From Solidesulfovibrio magneticus RS-1 (lineage in GTDB: Bacteria; Desulfobacterota; Desulfovibrionia; Desulfovibrionales; Desulfovibrionaceae), in contig NC_012796.1 in the NCBI RefSeq assembly GCF_000010665.1, positions 2,757,501-2,821,500 on the forward strand: 64,000 nt of DNA, written 5' to 3'. Each line of letters begins with the position of its first letter. Position 1 is the stretch's first letter. Made by a program: the position numbers and the translations under genes. The notes beneath the pieces were generated by a model. It was not told the DNA's origin. It did no database searches and saw only the letters and a list, made by a program, of their open reading frames with translations. This document shows, piece by piece, positions 14,708 through 26,300 of this stretch.

Positions 14708-16833
14708 AAAGGCTTCTCTAAGGCTTGATCAGTGGGCAACTCAATAAAAAAAACAGCTCCTTCACCAATGACGGACTGAACTCCCATCCGCCCTCCATGT
14801 CCCTTGGTGACAATAAAATACGAAACTGACAAACCAAGCCCAGTACCAACTCCTGGTGCTTTTGTCGTGTAGAATGGCTCAAATATTCTGCGCTGGATTT
14901 CGGGAGGTACCCCAGGTCCGTTATCCTCTATTTCCACCCGAACCATATCGGCCTCGGAAATCATACGCACAATGATCTTTGGCGAAGCCACAGGCGGATC
15001 AGCCGAAGCCAAAGCCTGAGCTGCATTCCGTAAAATATTAAGAATAACCTGTTCAATTTCTGTTTCTGTACAATGTATGGGCTGAACGATCTCCGGAAAA
15101 TCGCGTTCGATAGAAATTCTTTTAAAATCATAATTTTTTTTCAAATCATAATCACTAGCAGCCAACACAACTGCACGTTCAATAATAGCCGAAAGATCAC
15201 AAACAGCTCGTTTAGATTCACTCTTCCGACTAAAATCAAGCATGTGCCTTATAATAGCGGACGCTCGAACAGCCGCGTCTTTAATATCGTGAACAAAAAC
15301 GTCCACTTGACGTGCCTCTATATAACGAACAACATCCTCAAGATTGACGCTTATTTTATGTGCAACATCATGATTCTTCTTAAAATCAAGACGAATACGC
15401 TGTACAATATTTTGTGCAGCTTGCAAGACAATCCCAAGAGGGTTATTGATCTCATGAGCAATGCCGGCAGCAATCCCGCCAATTGAAATCATTTTTTCTG
15501 TTTGAATCATCATCTCATGCGCTTTGTGCAATTCAGTAATATCCCGAAGCACAGACATACGATAGCGCACAGCGCCAGTATCCACTGTCTGACACGACAT
15601 GGAGAATACTAACTCTCTTCCCTCAGCGACCTGGACAACAACCTCGACATTGGAAACTGATTCCTCCTGAGACATCAGAGACACCGTTTCACTTTGACCA
15701 TTCAAGAACAATCCAACATCCATGAAATTTCGACCAACTATTCTTTCTCTATTGGTATTAAATAACTCCAAAAAACGTTCATTTACATCTAGAACTTTAT
15801 TTGTTCCGAGATCAGTGAGCATAATGCTATCAGGCGACAACAAAAAAAGACTTGAAAACCGGCTTTCTGAGTCTCTCAAATTTTTTAAAACCTTTCTGAG
15901 AGCATTAAGAGACACAGCAACAACAACAAGTATCAAAATAGAAACACCAACATTCACGGCTGCAAGATGATTTACAGGAGCAACTATCTCTGCTTTTTCA
16001 GCTTCAACAACCAATAGCCAGCCAGTAATTGCATTTCGCTTAGTCAAGCTAATTCGTTGTACACCATCACGAACATAATTCACGATTTCATTTGACTCAG
16101 CTGAGTTGACAATAAATTTTGTTTCTTCTCCAACACTAAAGGCATTTCCAGAACTCCAGGATGGACGTGCAAGCACCACACCATTTTCATCAATAATAAA
16201 CCCGCCTCCATGAATTCCAATTCGAACTTTAGACAGAAGACTCCGAGCAAACGTTTCAGTATCACGTATAATAACGAGCACACCATCCACAGTATTGGCT
16301 GATGATTTGATCGGAAATGAAGCCACAAGAATCGGAGACCCGCTCACTCTTGATACAGCTATTGTTTCTATTGTGGGCTCTCCTGCACGAGCTTGCAAAT
16401 AATAGCGGCGGTCAGAGACATCAAGTTTGCCAGCCAAAGACTGGTCAGAAGCCAAAACAATTTGACCATTAGTATTCATCAAATAGTAGCGTTGAAACAC
16501 ATCATCTTTAATATACTCTTCTAATTTGCGAGTCGCAGCTTCTCGAGCCGAGCTGCCCAAGTAGCTCGACTCTAAACCAAACAACAACACTTTTTCACGA
16601 CTAAGAAAGCGCGCCTGAGCTAGCACATCTCTCACTTCAACAGTAATTTCATGATCAAGCAATGAAAGACTTTGCTTGATCTGAGCATTAGCCAAATCTT
16701 CTACAACATGCTTAGTATAAACGTATGCTAAGACTGTACTTAAACACGCACCAACAAAAACAGTCAACAGAATCGGAAGTAGCGGACGATCAAGCGCAGC
16801 ATTGAATTGAACGCGACGGGTTAATCTTTTCAC
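14704..16833 (-). CDS. Hybrid-free sensor histidine kinase, dCache-PAS
   Basis: 709 aa, inner-membrane sensor. TM1 is at about 17-40 (LLPILLTVFVGACLSTVLAY). The periplasmic dCache-like sensor (about 45-290) contains YYLMNTNGQIVLASDQ and FIIDENGVVLARPSW strands. TM2 is at about 293-310. A PAS domain (about 325-440) follows, then the HisKA dimer with phosphoacceptor H460 in GIAAGIAHEINNPLG. The HATPase_c domain has an N-box near ILNILRNAAQAL and a G2 box GVGTGLGLSVSY. The GTG start at 16833 overlaps the stop of the binding-protein gene (GTGA). It very likely phosphorylates the receiver genes that follow. Confidence 0.93.
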   Translation of the reverse strand: MKRLTRRVQFNAALDRPLLPILLTVFVGACLSTVLAYVYTKHVVEDLANAQIKQSLSLLDHEITVEVRDVLAQARFLSREKVLLFGLESSYLGSSAREAATRKLEEYIKDDVFQRYYLMNTNGQIVLASDQSLAGKLDVSDRRYYLQARAGEPTIETIAVSRVSGSPILVASFPIKSSANTVDGVLVIIRDTETFARSLLSKVRIGIHGGGFIIDENGVVLARPSWSSGNAFSVGEETKFIVNSAESNEIVNYVRDGVQRISLTKRNAITGWLLVVEAEKAEIVAPVNHLAAVNVGVSILILVVVAVSLNALRKVLKNLRDSESRFSSLFLLSPDSIMLTDLGTNKVLDVNERFLELFNTNRERIVGRNFMDVGLFLNGQSETVSLMSQEESVSNVEVVVQVAEGRELVFSMSCQTVDTGAVRYRMSVLRDITELHKAHEMMIQTEKMISIGGIAAGIAHEINNPLGIVLQAAQNIVQRIRLDFKKNHDVAHKISVNLEDVVRYIEARQVDVFVHDIKDAAVRASAIIRHMLDFSRKSESKRAVCDLSAIIERAVVLAASDYDLKKNYDFKRISIERDFPEIVQPIHCTETEIEQVILNILRNAAQALASADPPVASPKIIVRMISEADMVRVEIEDNGPGVPPEIQRRIFEPFYTTKAPGVGTGLGLSVSYFIVTKGHGGRMGVQSVIGEGAVFFIELPTDQALEKPL

Positions 16834-17858
16834 TGAATTACCACTTCGCTTGCTTCAATGAATTCATAGGGTAAATTAATACCAAGACGAGCGGCTGTCT
16901 TGAGATTTAAAAACACGATGCCCCGTTGATTAAGCTGGATCGGTAGGGAGGCTGGAGCTATCTTATCTACAAGTACCTGATATGCAAGCTTTCCCGCAAG
17001 AAACCCTTGCTCATGTCCAGACTCGAGCACACCTGCCAAATGACCATGATCCTTTGAAAAGTCTGTAAAGCCTAAGGTAGGCTTGGTCACATTGGAGTTG
17101 TTCCAGTCACTGACCAATTCAGGAGGAACAACTTTATTCGTATTCTCATCTTTTAGCGAATGATAAAGACCAAGAGCTAACACATCAACGCGATCATGAT
17201 AATGCCGCACTAAACTTTGCCACTGTTGAAAAGTACTAGCCTGCTCTACGCCAAGAACTTCCAAAGGAAAAACGCCCCCAACTTCTCTTTCTCTCTGCAG
17301 ATCAGCTAGGACATAGCCTGCTGATTCGGAACTATCGACAAGCACTGCTACAGACTTGACCCAGGGCAAAAACTTTGCCATCAACGCAAAACCTTCACGA
17401 AAATGCCATCTTTCTTGAACTCCTGTTACATTCACAGATGGATAACCGTATTGAGACAGAGGGGCATTGACTCCGCAAAAAACGACCTTTGGACCATCTT
17501 TATCTTTCAAATATGGAACAACAAGATATACCTGAGCTGGATCGTCAACAGCAACAACTAACTGCACATTGTTTTGAACAATCTTGTCAAAAATCTCAAG
17601 ACTTCGTTTTCGCAAAAACTCCGGGGATGGGTTATTTTTAGCATCTAAATAATAAATATCGTACGACACCTCAACTCCTCGCAAAGCTTCTAAAATTCCC
17701 TCAGTTATATTTTTTGTCCAAACATATTCCTCTCCATAGCTATGAACAATGGCAATACGATAAGGACCAGCAGCAACTCCGTGCGCAACGCCCAATCCAC
17801 TTAAACAACTGACGACAAAACAAAACAATATTATAAAAGACTTCAACAGCGAGAACAT
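16830..17858 (-). CDS. Periplasmic substrate-binding protein
   Basis: 342 aa. A signal peptide is clear: MFSLLKSFIILFCFVVSCLS with cleavage near AHG-VA. The mature protein is a type I periplasmic-binding fold of the ABC_sub_bind group (YRIAIVHSYGEEYVWTKNI, then VVAVDDPAQVYLVVPYL and a final PYEFIEASEVVIQ). No ABC permease or ATPase is nearby. It sits directly before, and overlaps, the dCache kinase gene, an arrangement seen for ligand-presenting partners of sensor kinases, so it probably delivers a ligand to the kinase rather than to a transporter. Start 17858 was chosen for GGAGG at 6 bases; a GTG four codons upstream is possible. Confidence 0.82.
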   Translation of the reverse strand: MFSLLKSFIILFCFVVSCLSGLGVAHGVAAGPYRIAIVHSYGEEYVWTKNITEGILEALRGVEVSYDIYYLDAKNNPSPEFLRKRSLEIFDKIVQNNVQLVVAVDDPAQVYLVVPYLKDKDGPKVVFCGVNAPLSQYGYPSVNVTGVQERWHFREGFALMAKFLPWVKSVAVLVDSSESAGYVLADLQREREVGGVFPLEVLGVEQASTFQQWQSLVRHYHDRVDVLALGLYHSLKDENTNKVVPPELVSDWNNSNVTKPTLGFTDFSKDHGHLAGVLESGHEQGFLAGKLAYQVLVDKIAPASLPIQLNQRGIVFLNLKTAARLGINLPYEFIEASEVVIQ

Positions 17859-17950
17859 ACATACCTCCACTCACGACCAGCGAGGCGTTCAACTACATTA
17901 CTGATGAAAAATTCAGCCAACAAAATACAGACAAAATATTCATTTTAATA

Positions 17951-19213
17951 TTAACTAAGCCCAGGGTCACGCCAAATAGAAAATCTATTCTTACCTTTAT
18001 GCTTTGAATCATACAACGCTGAATCAGCCTTTGACAGCACTTCTTCAATATTATTATTACGACCAAAGACTACACACCCAATACTAACTGTAATTTTTAT
18101 TTTTTCTTTTTGAGTGTCAAACAAATTTTCATTAAATTCCACAATCAATCTATTTAGAAATGGCGCAACATCTTCCTTACCAACACCAGGAGCCACAACA
18201 CCGAATTCTTCACCACCAACTCGACCAAGTACATCAACTTGGCGCAATGAATTTTTCAGTATATGAGCAACATATATTAAAGCCTGATCTCCAACTGGAT
18301 GCCCATAGGTGTCATTAATTGCTTTAAAATTATCTATATCGATCGACAATAAGGCATTCGAAACATCAAATCTCGCAGATCGTTGTAATTCGCCATGCAA
18401 TGACTCCATAAATTTTCTTCTATTATATACACCTGTAAGTTGATCAGTTGACGACAAAATATCTAACTTTTCTTCTGACATTTTAAGCTCAGTACTATCA
18501 CTAGAAAACACTACTACCCCTTTTTGAATATTCCCTTTGACTTCTGAATACGGGGTATAAACTACAGACATATAGCGCCGACCTATCCCTGGAAAATCAA
18601 ACCACGCCTCATACTTTGCTTCTACACCACTTAACGCCTTGTCAATATTAGGCTTTACAAAGTCACAATATACATTTTCTTCAAAAAACTCTCTTACTTC
18701 ATGTCCGACAATATCAATTTCATTTTTTCCAAACACTTTGCAATAATATTCATTAACAAGAACATATCGACAGCTACTATCTACAAGAGAAAACAACGCA
18801 GGCGCATTTGCAATAATTTTTTTATACCTAGACAAATTCACCCTTGCCACTTCTTTTGTATAAACTAAACCTATTGTTGTTTTGAACTGAAAAATACTAT
18901 ATGGCTTTATAATAACACCGGCAGGATTAATACTGAGCATTTTATTAATAGTATGTTCATCGGAAGCCCCTGTGACTAATACAACCGGTATAAGCAACTC
19001 GTTTTGAATTATTTCGCAAGCATCATATCCATTCATACCTGGCATATAAACATCAAGCACCACAATATCAGGACGAAGCTTTCTTGATAATTCAATAGCT
19101 CCGATACCGTCATTTGATTCTCCAACTAAATCATATCCCAATGCTTCTGAAAAATCTTTCAATATACGCATGCAAAGCTTCGAATCATCGGCTATAACAA
19201 TTCTAGGATTCAT
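17951..19213 (-). CDS. Response regulator diguanylate cyclase (REC-PAS-GGDEF)
   Basis: 420 aa. Receiver domain about 1-125 with phosphoacceptor D54 in VVLDVYMPGMNGYD; PAS domain about 130-245 (VNEYYCKVFGKNEIDIVGHE); GGDEF domain about 255-415. The active-site motif is GGEEF at 333-337 and the inhibitory-site motif R324-xx-D327 lies five residues before it, so the enzyme should make cyclic-di-GMP and be feedback-inhibited by it. It is the first gene of the leftward signalling cassette, 92 bp before the binding-protein gene; AGAGG precedes the ATG. With the HD-GYP protein it forms an opposed make-and-break pair. Confidence 0.93.
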   Translation of the reverse strand: MNPRIVIADDSKLCMRILKDFSEALGYDLVGESNDGIGAIELSRKLRPDIVVLDVYMPGMNGYDACEIIQNELLIPVVLVTGASDEHTINKMLSINPAGVIIKPYSIFQFKTTIGLVYTKEVARVNLSRYKKIIANAPALFSLVDSSCRYVLVNEYYCKVFGKNEIDIVGHEVREFFEENVYCDFVKPNIDKALSGVEAKYEAWFDFPGIGRRYMSVVYTPYSEVKGNIQKGVVVFSSDSTELKMSEEKLDILSSTDQLTGVYNRRKFMESLHGELQRSARFDVSNALLSIDIDNFKAINDTYGHPVGDQALIYVAHILKNSLRQVDVLGRVGGEEFGVVAPGVGKEDVAPFLNRLIVEFNENLFDTQKEKIKITVSIGCVVFGRNNNIEEVLSKADSALYDSKHKGKNRFSIWRDPGLS

Positions 19214-19591
19214 TATTAACCTCTGTTGTCTTATTGATTACAGGCAAAAATTTGTAATATTTTCCAACACTTGCTATTGTTGTGACATTTACACGGCTTA
19301 AATATATACAATTCTTTACAGATGTCGGTTTGAACTAAAAAGTGTCTAAATTTTGAAATAAGAAATATTAAATAACTTACAAATAAATTTGTATATTGCG
19401 ATACTTTATTATAGGCTTTATGCAACAACATTATATCGGTTTCGAACTTCAGTCACTATATTTTAACACTTGGATCAAAACAACTTTTCGCAAAACATTA
19501 TTCATCTAAGCACATTCAATATCAAAAATTTTATAAATCGCCAAGCTATCGATACATATTGCAATGTCTCCAACTTTTACATACTTGACTC
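19214..19591. promoter_or_regulatory. AT-rich gap upstream of signalling cassette
   Basis: 378 bp with no convincing gene. An open frame of 66 codons exists here, but its composition is not protein-like. The region must hold the promoter for the GGDEF-led operon on the minus strand and is the junction between cargo and phage late genes. I could not pick a confident promoter pair. Confidence 0.35.
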
Positions 19592-19837
19592 CTAATGTAC
19601 AGTCTGTTGTACAAACTCACAGGGCAATCCCAATCTCAACAGCTGGTATTTACGATAATCGGGAATTCGCTCCGTACAACTCACCAGCCACTTCCCCGGC
19701 GCACTTTTGTGGACGCCCAGCTTTCGTGCCAGATCCGTCAACGTCAGCCCTTCGCTGCGCAGCCAGAGCTTGAGGCGCTGCTCGCGGGGGAGCATCGACC
19801 AGTCTGTCGGCAGGGCCAAACCACGGGGACGGCTCAT
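19592..19837 (-). CDS. Small HTH DNA-binding protein
   Basis: 81 aa. The centre is an Xre-like helix-turn-helix: LRSEGLTLTDLARKLGVHKS, then APGKWLVSCTERIPDYRKYQ. No other domain. The start at 19837 overlaps the stop of the preceding gene (ATGA); an upstream in-frame ATG at 19864 is less likely. It is the last gene of the leftward late region, next to the cargo block, so it could regulate late or cargo genes. Function inferred from the HTH only. Confidence 0.65.
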   Translation of the reverse strand: MSRPRGLALPTDWSMLPREQRLKLWLRSEGLTLTDLARKLGVHKSAPGKWLVSCTERIPDYRKYQLLRLGLPCEFVQQTVH

Positions 19838-20202
19838 GGCAGCACGAACCGGCCGGCCCGCCACAACACCCGGCCCACGCCCACCAGTTGCTGGACGGTA
19901 CGGGGCCGCTCGCCAGGTGGGACATCGAGCTGCAGCTTGAGCAACGCCTCAAAATGGGCGGCATATGCATAGCAGCGCTTGCGGATGTCCAAACGCACCG
20001 ACCGCTCAAAGCGCAACCGGATGCACCCGTCCTCCAGGGCAACTTCCGCACCCTTGGAACGCAGCACCGCCAACGGGTCGGTCAACCCCTTGCGGCCTGA
20101 TCCGTAAGCCACCTTAGACGTCAGCACGTCAGCCCCTGGCTCCATCCTGGCCTTCATTCTGGGAACAGCCAACCGCTCCACATGGAGCAACGCAAGATTC
20201 AT
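19834..20202 (-). CDS. Hypothetical phage protein
   Basis: 122 aa, not recognised. Soluble, basic, with RIRLRFERSVRLDIRK-like strand content in the middle (about residues 55-75) and a C-terminal WRAGRFVLP. GGGGAGGG lies just upstream of the ATG at 20202; the longer open frame lacks such a signal. Coupled to the HTH gene that follows. The 197 bp between this gene and the polyvalent gene hold nothing recognised. Confidence 0.6.
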   Translation of the reverse strand: MNLALLHVERLAVPRMKARMEPGADVLTSKVAYGSGRKGLTDPLAVLRSKGAEVALEDGCIRLRFERSVRLDIRKRCYAYAAHFEALLKLQLDVPPGERPRTVQQLVGVGRVLWRAGRFVLP

Positions 20203-20399
20203 GTACCCTCCCCGGTGTGGCAAGCCACCTGCAGGCCAGACCGGGTAACGCACAGCCGATGCCAAACGCCTTCATCAAATGGTCCGCATTGTCTTTTCCT
20301 GTAGCACGCAACGTCAGGAAGCAGCCACCCCATTTTAGCGCCAGTCGCAGGTTGGCGACGCTCTCGATGCCTGCCCTGCTCCTGGCCGGTATGCCCGTT

Positions 20400-23300
20400 T
20401 TACGGCTCCCTCGCCCCAAACAGGGTTTTATAGGCTTCAGCCGCCCGGTCCATGGCCCGCTTCTCCCGGCCCCGCAACATCAGCAGCCGGGTCGCTTTGT
20501 CCTCGGGCGGCAACTGCGACGTGCGCAGCTCCGCCATGTCCGCACGCACAGCCTGCACCTGGCCCACCAACAGGCGCAGGCGCGGCAGCCGCGTCTCGTG
20601 GCGCAACCGGGCCGCGCCCTGGAAATCCCCGGCCTCGCGCAGGGCATCCTGCCGCGCCTTAGCCTCGGCATACGCCCGGCGCACCGCCTGATACGGATGG
20701 CCCACGTCCTCGAAATCGCCAACATCCAGGGTTTCCGCCGCCATCGGTCCGGCCTGGCCGCCAAGGCGCGCCCGTTCGCGCTTGGTCGGCCGCTCCAGGC
20801 GGTCTGCCTGGCGCAGCAGCGATTCCCGGGTGATGGGCGCGACGCGGCCGCCGAGCACGGCCGCGTCGGCGTTGAAGGTGTTAATAGCCGCAAGCAGGGC
20901 ATCGCGCTCGTCGGCGTCCGTGCCACCGTCCAGGGCAAAGGCCCGGAAACGCGCGTACAGGGCGTCGCGTTTTGCCGCGTACCCGCTTTCCTCAGCAATG
21001 GCCTCGGACGCCTTGGCCCTGGCCCGGGCTTCGCGCAGGGGCCGGAATCCGGCCGCCTTGGCTGCTGCCTCCCCGAGGGTCGGCCGCAGCGGCTTGCCGC
21101 CTTCTTCCAGGACCGGATAATTGCTGCCCGTGGTCACGCCCTGGCGGTATTCACGGATGCCCTGAAGGATCTTGGCCGCGCCCGATGGCAGGGCCTTTTC
21201 CGCCGCCCGGCCGGGCTGGCCCCCAGCCAGATAGCCCATTGCCTGAAGCAGGTCCTTGCCCAGGCCGCCGACAGGGCCAAGCACATCCACCCAGGAATCC
21301 GGCGCATCGATCATGGTCATGGACCCGGACAGATCCGCGCCGGCCAGCAGGCCCAACAACCCAAACCGAGCCAGATCCTCGGCCCCGCCGCCCAGGTTCC
21401 TGCTGATGACGGCGTACAGCCACTTCTCCGGATCCTCGTCGCCGCCGACCGCCGTCAACAAGCCCTTGGCCAGGGCCATTGCCACATGCCCGCCAAGGCC
21501 GGCCAGCGCCGCCGGCGCGGCCAGGGCAAACACCCCGGCGGCATGGTCCTTTTTCCCGAACAGTTCGTGGATGAGCTGCAGGTAGTTATGGCCGTATTTT
21601 TTGTAGATGTACCAGCCCTGCCCCAGCCGCGCCCCGAGCTTCGTGCCCCAAGCCCAGGACGGCTGGCTAGCCCGGTCGTAAACGCCGTGGGCCCGGTCGG
21701 AGGTCTCGCGCGCCCGCGCTATGGCCGTGGCGTGGTCCGTTCCGGCGGCCCGGGCCAGCCGGTAGCCGGCCAGAAGGGTCGCGCCCCGGTTGAGGCGTTC
21801 GGTCGCTCCGAACAGGAGCAAAGCCTTGCCCATGGCCCAGGTCCAGGCCTGGCCGGCCGTGTCGCGGTAAACGGACAACGCTTCGCGGGCGAACTGCGGG
21901 TCGTCCAGGGACTCGCGGCGCGCCTGGGCCATGAAGGCGCGCTCCCCGGCGGTCAGGCGGCCGCTCCGGCCGGCCATGAGGCCCAGATAGTCGCCCATGG
22001 CCCGGACGATCTCCCGGCCGATGCGCGCCCAGCCGCCCTTGCCGGCCATGGCATAGGCATGCAGCGCCGCCGGCACGCTGGTCGCCATGCTGGTCAGGTT
22101 GACCAGGGCGCTTTTGGCGTTGAAGCCCAGGTACTTCAAGCTGGCCATGGACTTGGCCAGAGCGAACACCCGGTCGCCGGCTTCGGCGTTGCGCAGGTTC
22201 TCGGCCAAATAATCCACGGCCAGCCGGTAGACCTCGCCCTCCTTGCGGATGTCCAGGCCCTGGCCGTCCGTGGCGAACAGCGCCGTGGCCGCCTTCTGCG
22301 CCGCCTCGGCCTTGGCCAGGCCGTAGGCCGTGGAACCGGCGTAACGGGAAAACCGCTCCACCGCGTCCTTGAAATAGCCTTGCACCACCTCGCCATGCCG
22401 GCCGCTGCGCCGGATGGACTGGGACCGGAACCCACGCGCCTTGACCTCGTCGGCCAACGCCTCCAGGATCTCGCCCACGAGCCCGGCCTCCACGTCCTCG
22501 CCCACCTGGTTGACGGCCGTCTCCACGGTCTTGGCCAACTCCAACGTCTTGATGACGCCCTGGGTGGCCTCCGGCAGCTTCTCCAGGCGCGTCACCGTGT
22601 CCATCGCCCATCCGGCGCGCGCCATCTCCAGCCGCAGTTTCTCGGCCGATCTGCGCCATTCCTTATGGGCCCGGAACCGCTCCTCACTGCCGTCGGTCCC
22701 TGTCCGCCGCCCGCGCACCACGAAATCCCCTGCCTCGCGCAGGCGCGGGGCGTAGAAGCCGCGCAACTGGCCCATGCGCTCCACCATTTCGGCAAAGCTG
22801 AAGGTCGTGCCGTTTTCATCGGTCAGGCGCACGTCGGCCAGCCGACCCTTGATGGTGACGCCGTCTTTGCGCGCGGCCGCGACCACGGCCTTCACCTTAT
22901 CGGCGTAGGGGGCCAGGGCGTCGGCAAGAATCCTGTCCGCGTTGTAGGCCGCCGCGTCAAAAGCCCTTGCCGCTTCGACCGGAATGCCGGCCTCGATCAG
23001 CCGGCGCGTGACGGCGCGGGCATAGCCGGCCCGCGCCTTGTCCACGAGCCTGCGATAAGCGGCCAGACGGGCATCGAGAAGCCGGTCATAGGCCGCCCGC
23101 ATGGCGCGCCATAGGCCGATGGTTTCGGCCTTGGCCCCATGGTCGGCAAACCACGTCTCCATGGCTTCCGGCCCGATCTCGTTGACGTCGGCGTAATCCA
23201 CGCCTTCATTGAGAATATCCCGTTGCTGCGGATCCTTGAGGATGCGCCGGGCCTCGGAGGCGATGGTCTTGCCGTCGCCCAGGTCAAAGGCGTCATGCAG

Positions 23301-26300
23301 GATCTCGTGGGCGCGGTCGGTGCGGCTCCGGAAGATGTCGTACAGCCGGCGCAGGACCGGATGCTGCCAGTATTCCGGCGAGCGCAGGATTTTCCCCAGC
23401 ACGCCGGTTTCCCTGGTCAGCTCGCGCACGGACGGCAGGAACGAGCGGATGGTGGTCGTGGCTTCGTCCTTGAGCCAGGGGGCCAGCTCGCGCTTTTCGC
23501 TCGGCGCGCCGGCAAGGTCGCCGGCCCGGGAAAAGCGGGGGGCGTCGCCTGCCGGCGGCAGGCCTTGTTCGTACTTGACGAGATCAACTTCCGTGAATAT
23601 TTTTCTCTTGTCCCTGGTTGGCATCTCTGTGGGCAATTGGAGCCCGAAAGATCTCTGCCAACCGGGGACTTTTGTTTTGTCCCGATAGAGCAACAACCCT
23701 TCCCGAATCTGCCGCGCCACCCAGGACGGCCCTGCGTCCTTGGCGTACACGCTGGCGACCTCGTTGATCTCCGCGCGCCCTTCCCGGACATTGAGATGCA
23801 CCGCCGCCACCAGGAACGAATCCTGATGCGGCAACTCCGTCACCACCACCAGACTGTCCGTCCAGGTGGCCGATTTCAGGACAAGCACAGGCCGTTCGAG
23901 GGCTTGCGGCAACTGCTGCAGCACTTCCGGTGAAACCCCGTGCTTCCCGCCTGCATCCGCCCCTTTCAGTATTTTATTCGCTTTTGCCTGGGTCATTTGC
24001 AGGGGCAGATCATGGCCCCCCAGCAGCCCGATCACCGGCGGCGTTCCGCCAAGGTCGAGGCGCTCGTGGGGAAGAAACCGATTGCCCAGAAAATCATCCA
24101 CCTGCTGCGCCCAGGAAGCCCCGTCCCCGCGCGAAAACGCCGGCGCGGCAGCCAGCGGCTGCCCCAGCGGCGCGATGAAATCCAGCCCTTTGCCGTCTAC
24201 AAAGTCGTCGGCCTGGGCCAGCAGCTGGCGCAGTTCGGCCCGGGTCAATTCCAGCGTCGGGAAGATCGACCGCACCCAGACCGCGATTTTCGACAGCAGC
24301 CGGTCCAGGGCGCGGTGCACCGTGCCGTCCTTGGCCCAGGCCACCAGGATTTCCTCGGCCGCCTCGGCCCGGGTTTCCCGGGTGGAGTCCAGGCCTTGGC
24401 GCGTAAGCCAGTGCGACACCTCCCGGGGCATGGCCTGGGCCGCCTTGCGCATGTACTCCTCACGTTCCTGGGAGCCGCCCAGAACCCGGTCCAGTCCGGC
24501 ATGGCGGCCTTCATGGCGCAACAGCGTCTGCACGAACGCCGTCTGCCCTGCCTTGACCGTGGGGATATTCCCGGCCACCAGGGCAATGCGTTTCGTCTCG
24601 GCGTCATAGACCCCATGGAACCGCCCGGACAGCCCGGCCTCCTCCACCGCCTCGCGCAGATCCGACGGCATATCGGCCTCGGACGGGTACACATCCACGA
24701 TGCCCTGCAGGGCCGGAAACTGTGAAAGCCCCTGCCGCAGCTCGGCCGCCACGGCCTGAGCCACAGTCCCGGCAGGAAAAGGGGAACGTGAAAACAGGGA
24801 TTGCCCCTTGTCTTCCGGTTCGACGGAAATTATATTTGCTTCTGAAGCTCCCTCCTGCCGGGAAATACCAGAACCGGTCGGAGCGTAGGCGGCGGCGAGG
24901 TTAACCCTTGCGCCGCCATCTTCATTTTCCCACCCCGTCAAGAGCCACACCTGCCGATTGCCATGCCGATACAGCGAGAGCACTGCGGTGTGGCCCGCGT
25001 AGGCGATGCGTACACGCTCGCCTGTTGTTCCCTCTCCCTGCCTGGCGACAATTTGCCCGTGTGCGATGACAGCCGGCATTCTCCTGGCGACCGAAACGCC
25101 GTCAGCCCCCTCCAGATTGCGTTGCTCTACCAGATGGGCAAGCCCCTCGCCGCCCACTAAACGCCCTTTGGCATTGAGTTTTCCAGGCTCTCCGTAAATA
25201 AAGACAATGTCGCCGAGATCCGGCCGGGCCATGCCGACCATTTCCCCAGTCTTGTCCTCCAGCAGCTTTTCAATCGCCGCTTCGCCGCGCGCCTGTTCCA
25301 CCAGCGGATCGGCTGCGGCCGGTTTCCTGTCCGCTACCGTGTCGGAGCGTTGGAACATCGCCACGCCCCGGCCCGTCTCCTTCGTCTTGACCGTCGCAAA
25401 GAAGTGGTCGAAGGCCGCGTTTATGGCCTTACGTTCCGCGCCTTCGGGATAGGGCCGGATGTTGAGCAGCCGAAACTCCAGCATGGCGTTGTTCGCGCCG
25501 TAGACCAGGAAATCGCTGCGGCCGCCGCCCTGGGCCGCCTTGTCCTCGACGTAGGCGGCAAACGCCCGGGCGGCCAGCTCGTGGGGTTCGCTCCAGTAAT
25601 CCGACGTCCGGCCCTGATCCATGAGGTAGGCCGCGCGCCGGTACTCCGTGGGGATCTGCTTGGTCTTTTCGGTCTGGCTTCTGGCGTCTTCCAGCATCTT
25701 CGCCCGTCTGGCGAAGTCCTGGACATTGGCCGCCAGCGAATTGAACGGACCTGTCCTTTCGGCGTTGAACCCGCTGCGGCCGCGCACCTCCTTGTAGATC
25801 GCGGCCAGGCCGTCGAGGATGTCGTTGCTCGACCGGTAGGAGCCAAACCGGCTGCGCTGCCGTCCCTGGGCTTCGTTGCTGCGCATCTCCAGGGCCAGAT
25901 TGTCGCCGCGCAACAGCTGCTCGGCCAGGACGTCAAAACGCGTCAACTGCTCGGCCGTGGCCGGCGCGCGCTTCCTGCCCCATTGGGCTTCCTGGGCAAG
26001 GCCGGCCCGGATGTCGTTCAGGTTGCGTTCCAGAGTGCCCCGGGCCCGGCTGACGAACCGCTCGGCCTTTTCCGTGTCCTCCCGGTACTGCTCCGCCTTG
26101 TAGGCGATGTCAGCCAGGAGTTTTTCATAAGCCGCCCGCAACGCCTCGCGCACCTGGGACTTGCGGCTTGCCCCATGGCTCAGGAAATCCTGGCCCGTGG
26201 ATGAGCTCGCGGCAAAGACCTGGTCGCCGCGTTTGTTTTCGACCTTCTCGGACGACGCCTTCGTGTCCTGGCGCGCAAGGTAATGGTCCAGGGCATGGAA

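Noticed and set aside
19231-19431. 66-aa frame in the gap before the GGDEF gene
   Set aside because: Cys/Lys/Asn-rich, no start signal and AT-rich spacer composition.
20217-23114. 965-aa open frame opposite the polyvalent gene
   Set aside because: Antisense shadow of a GC-rich gene; Arg/Gly/Ala-rich composition without domains, and the opposite strand has clear motifs.
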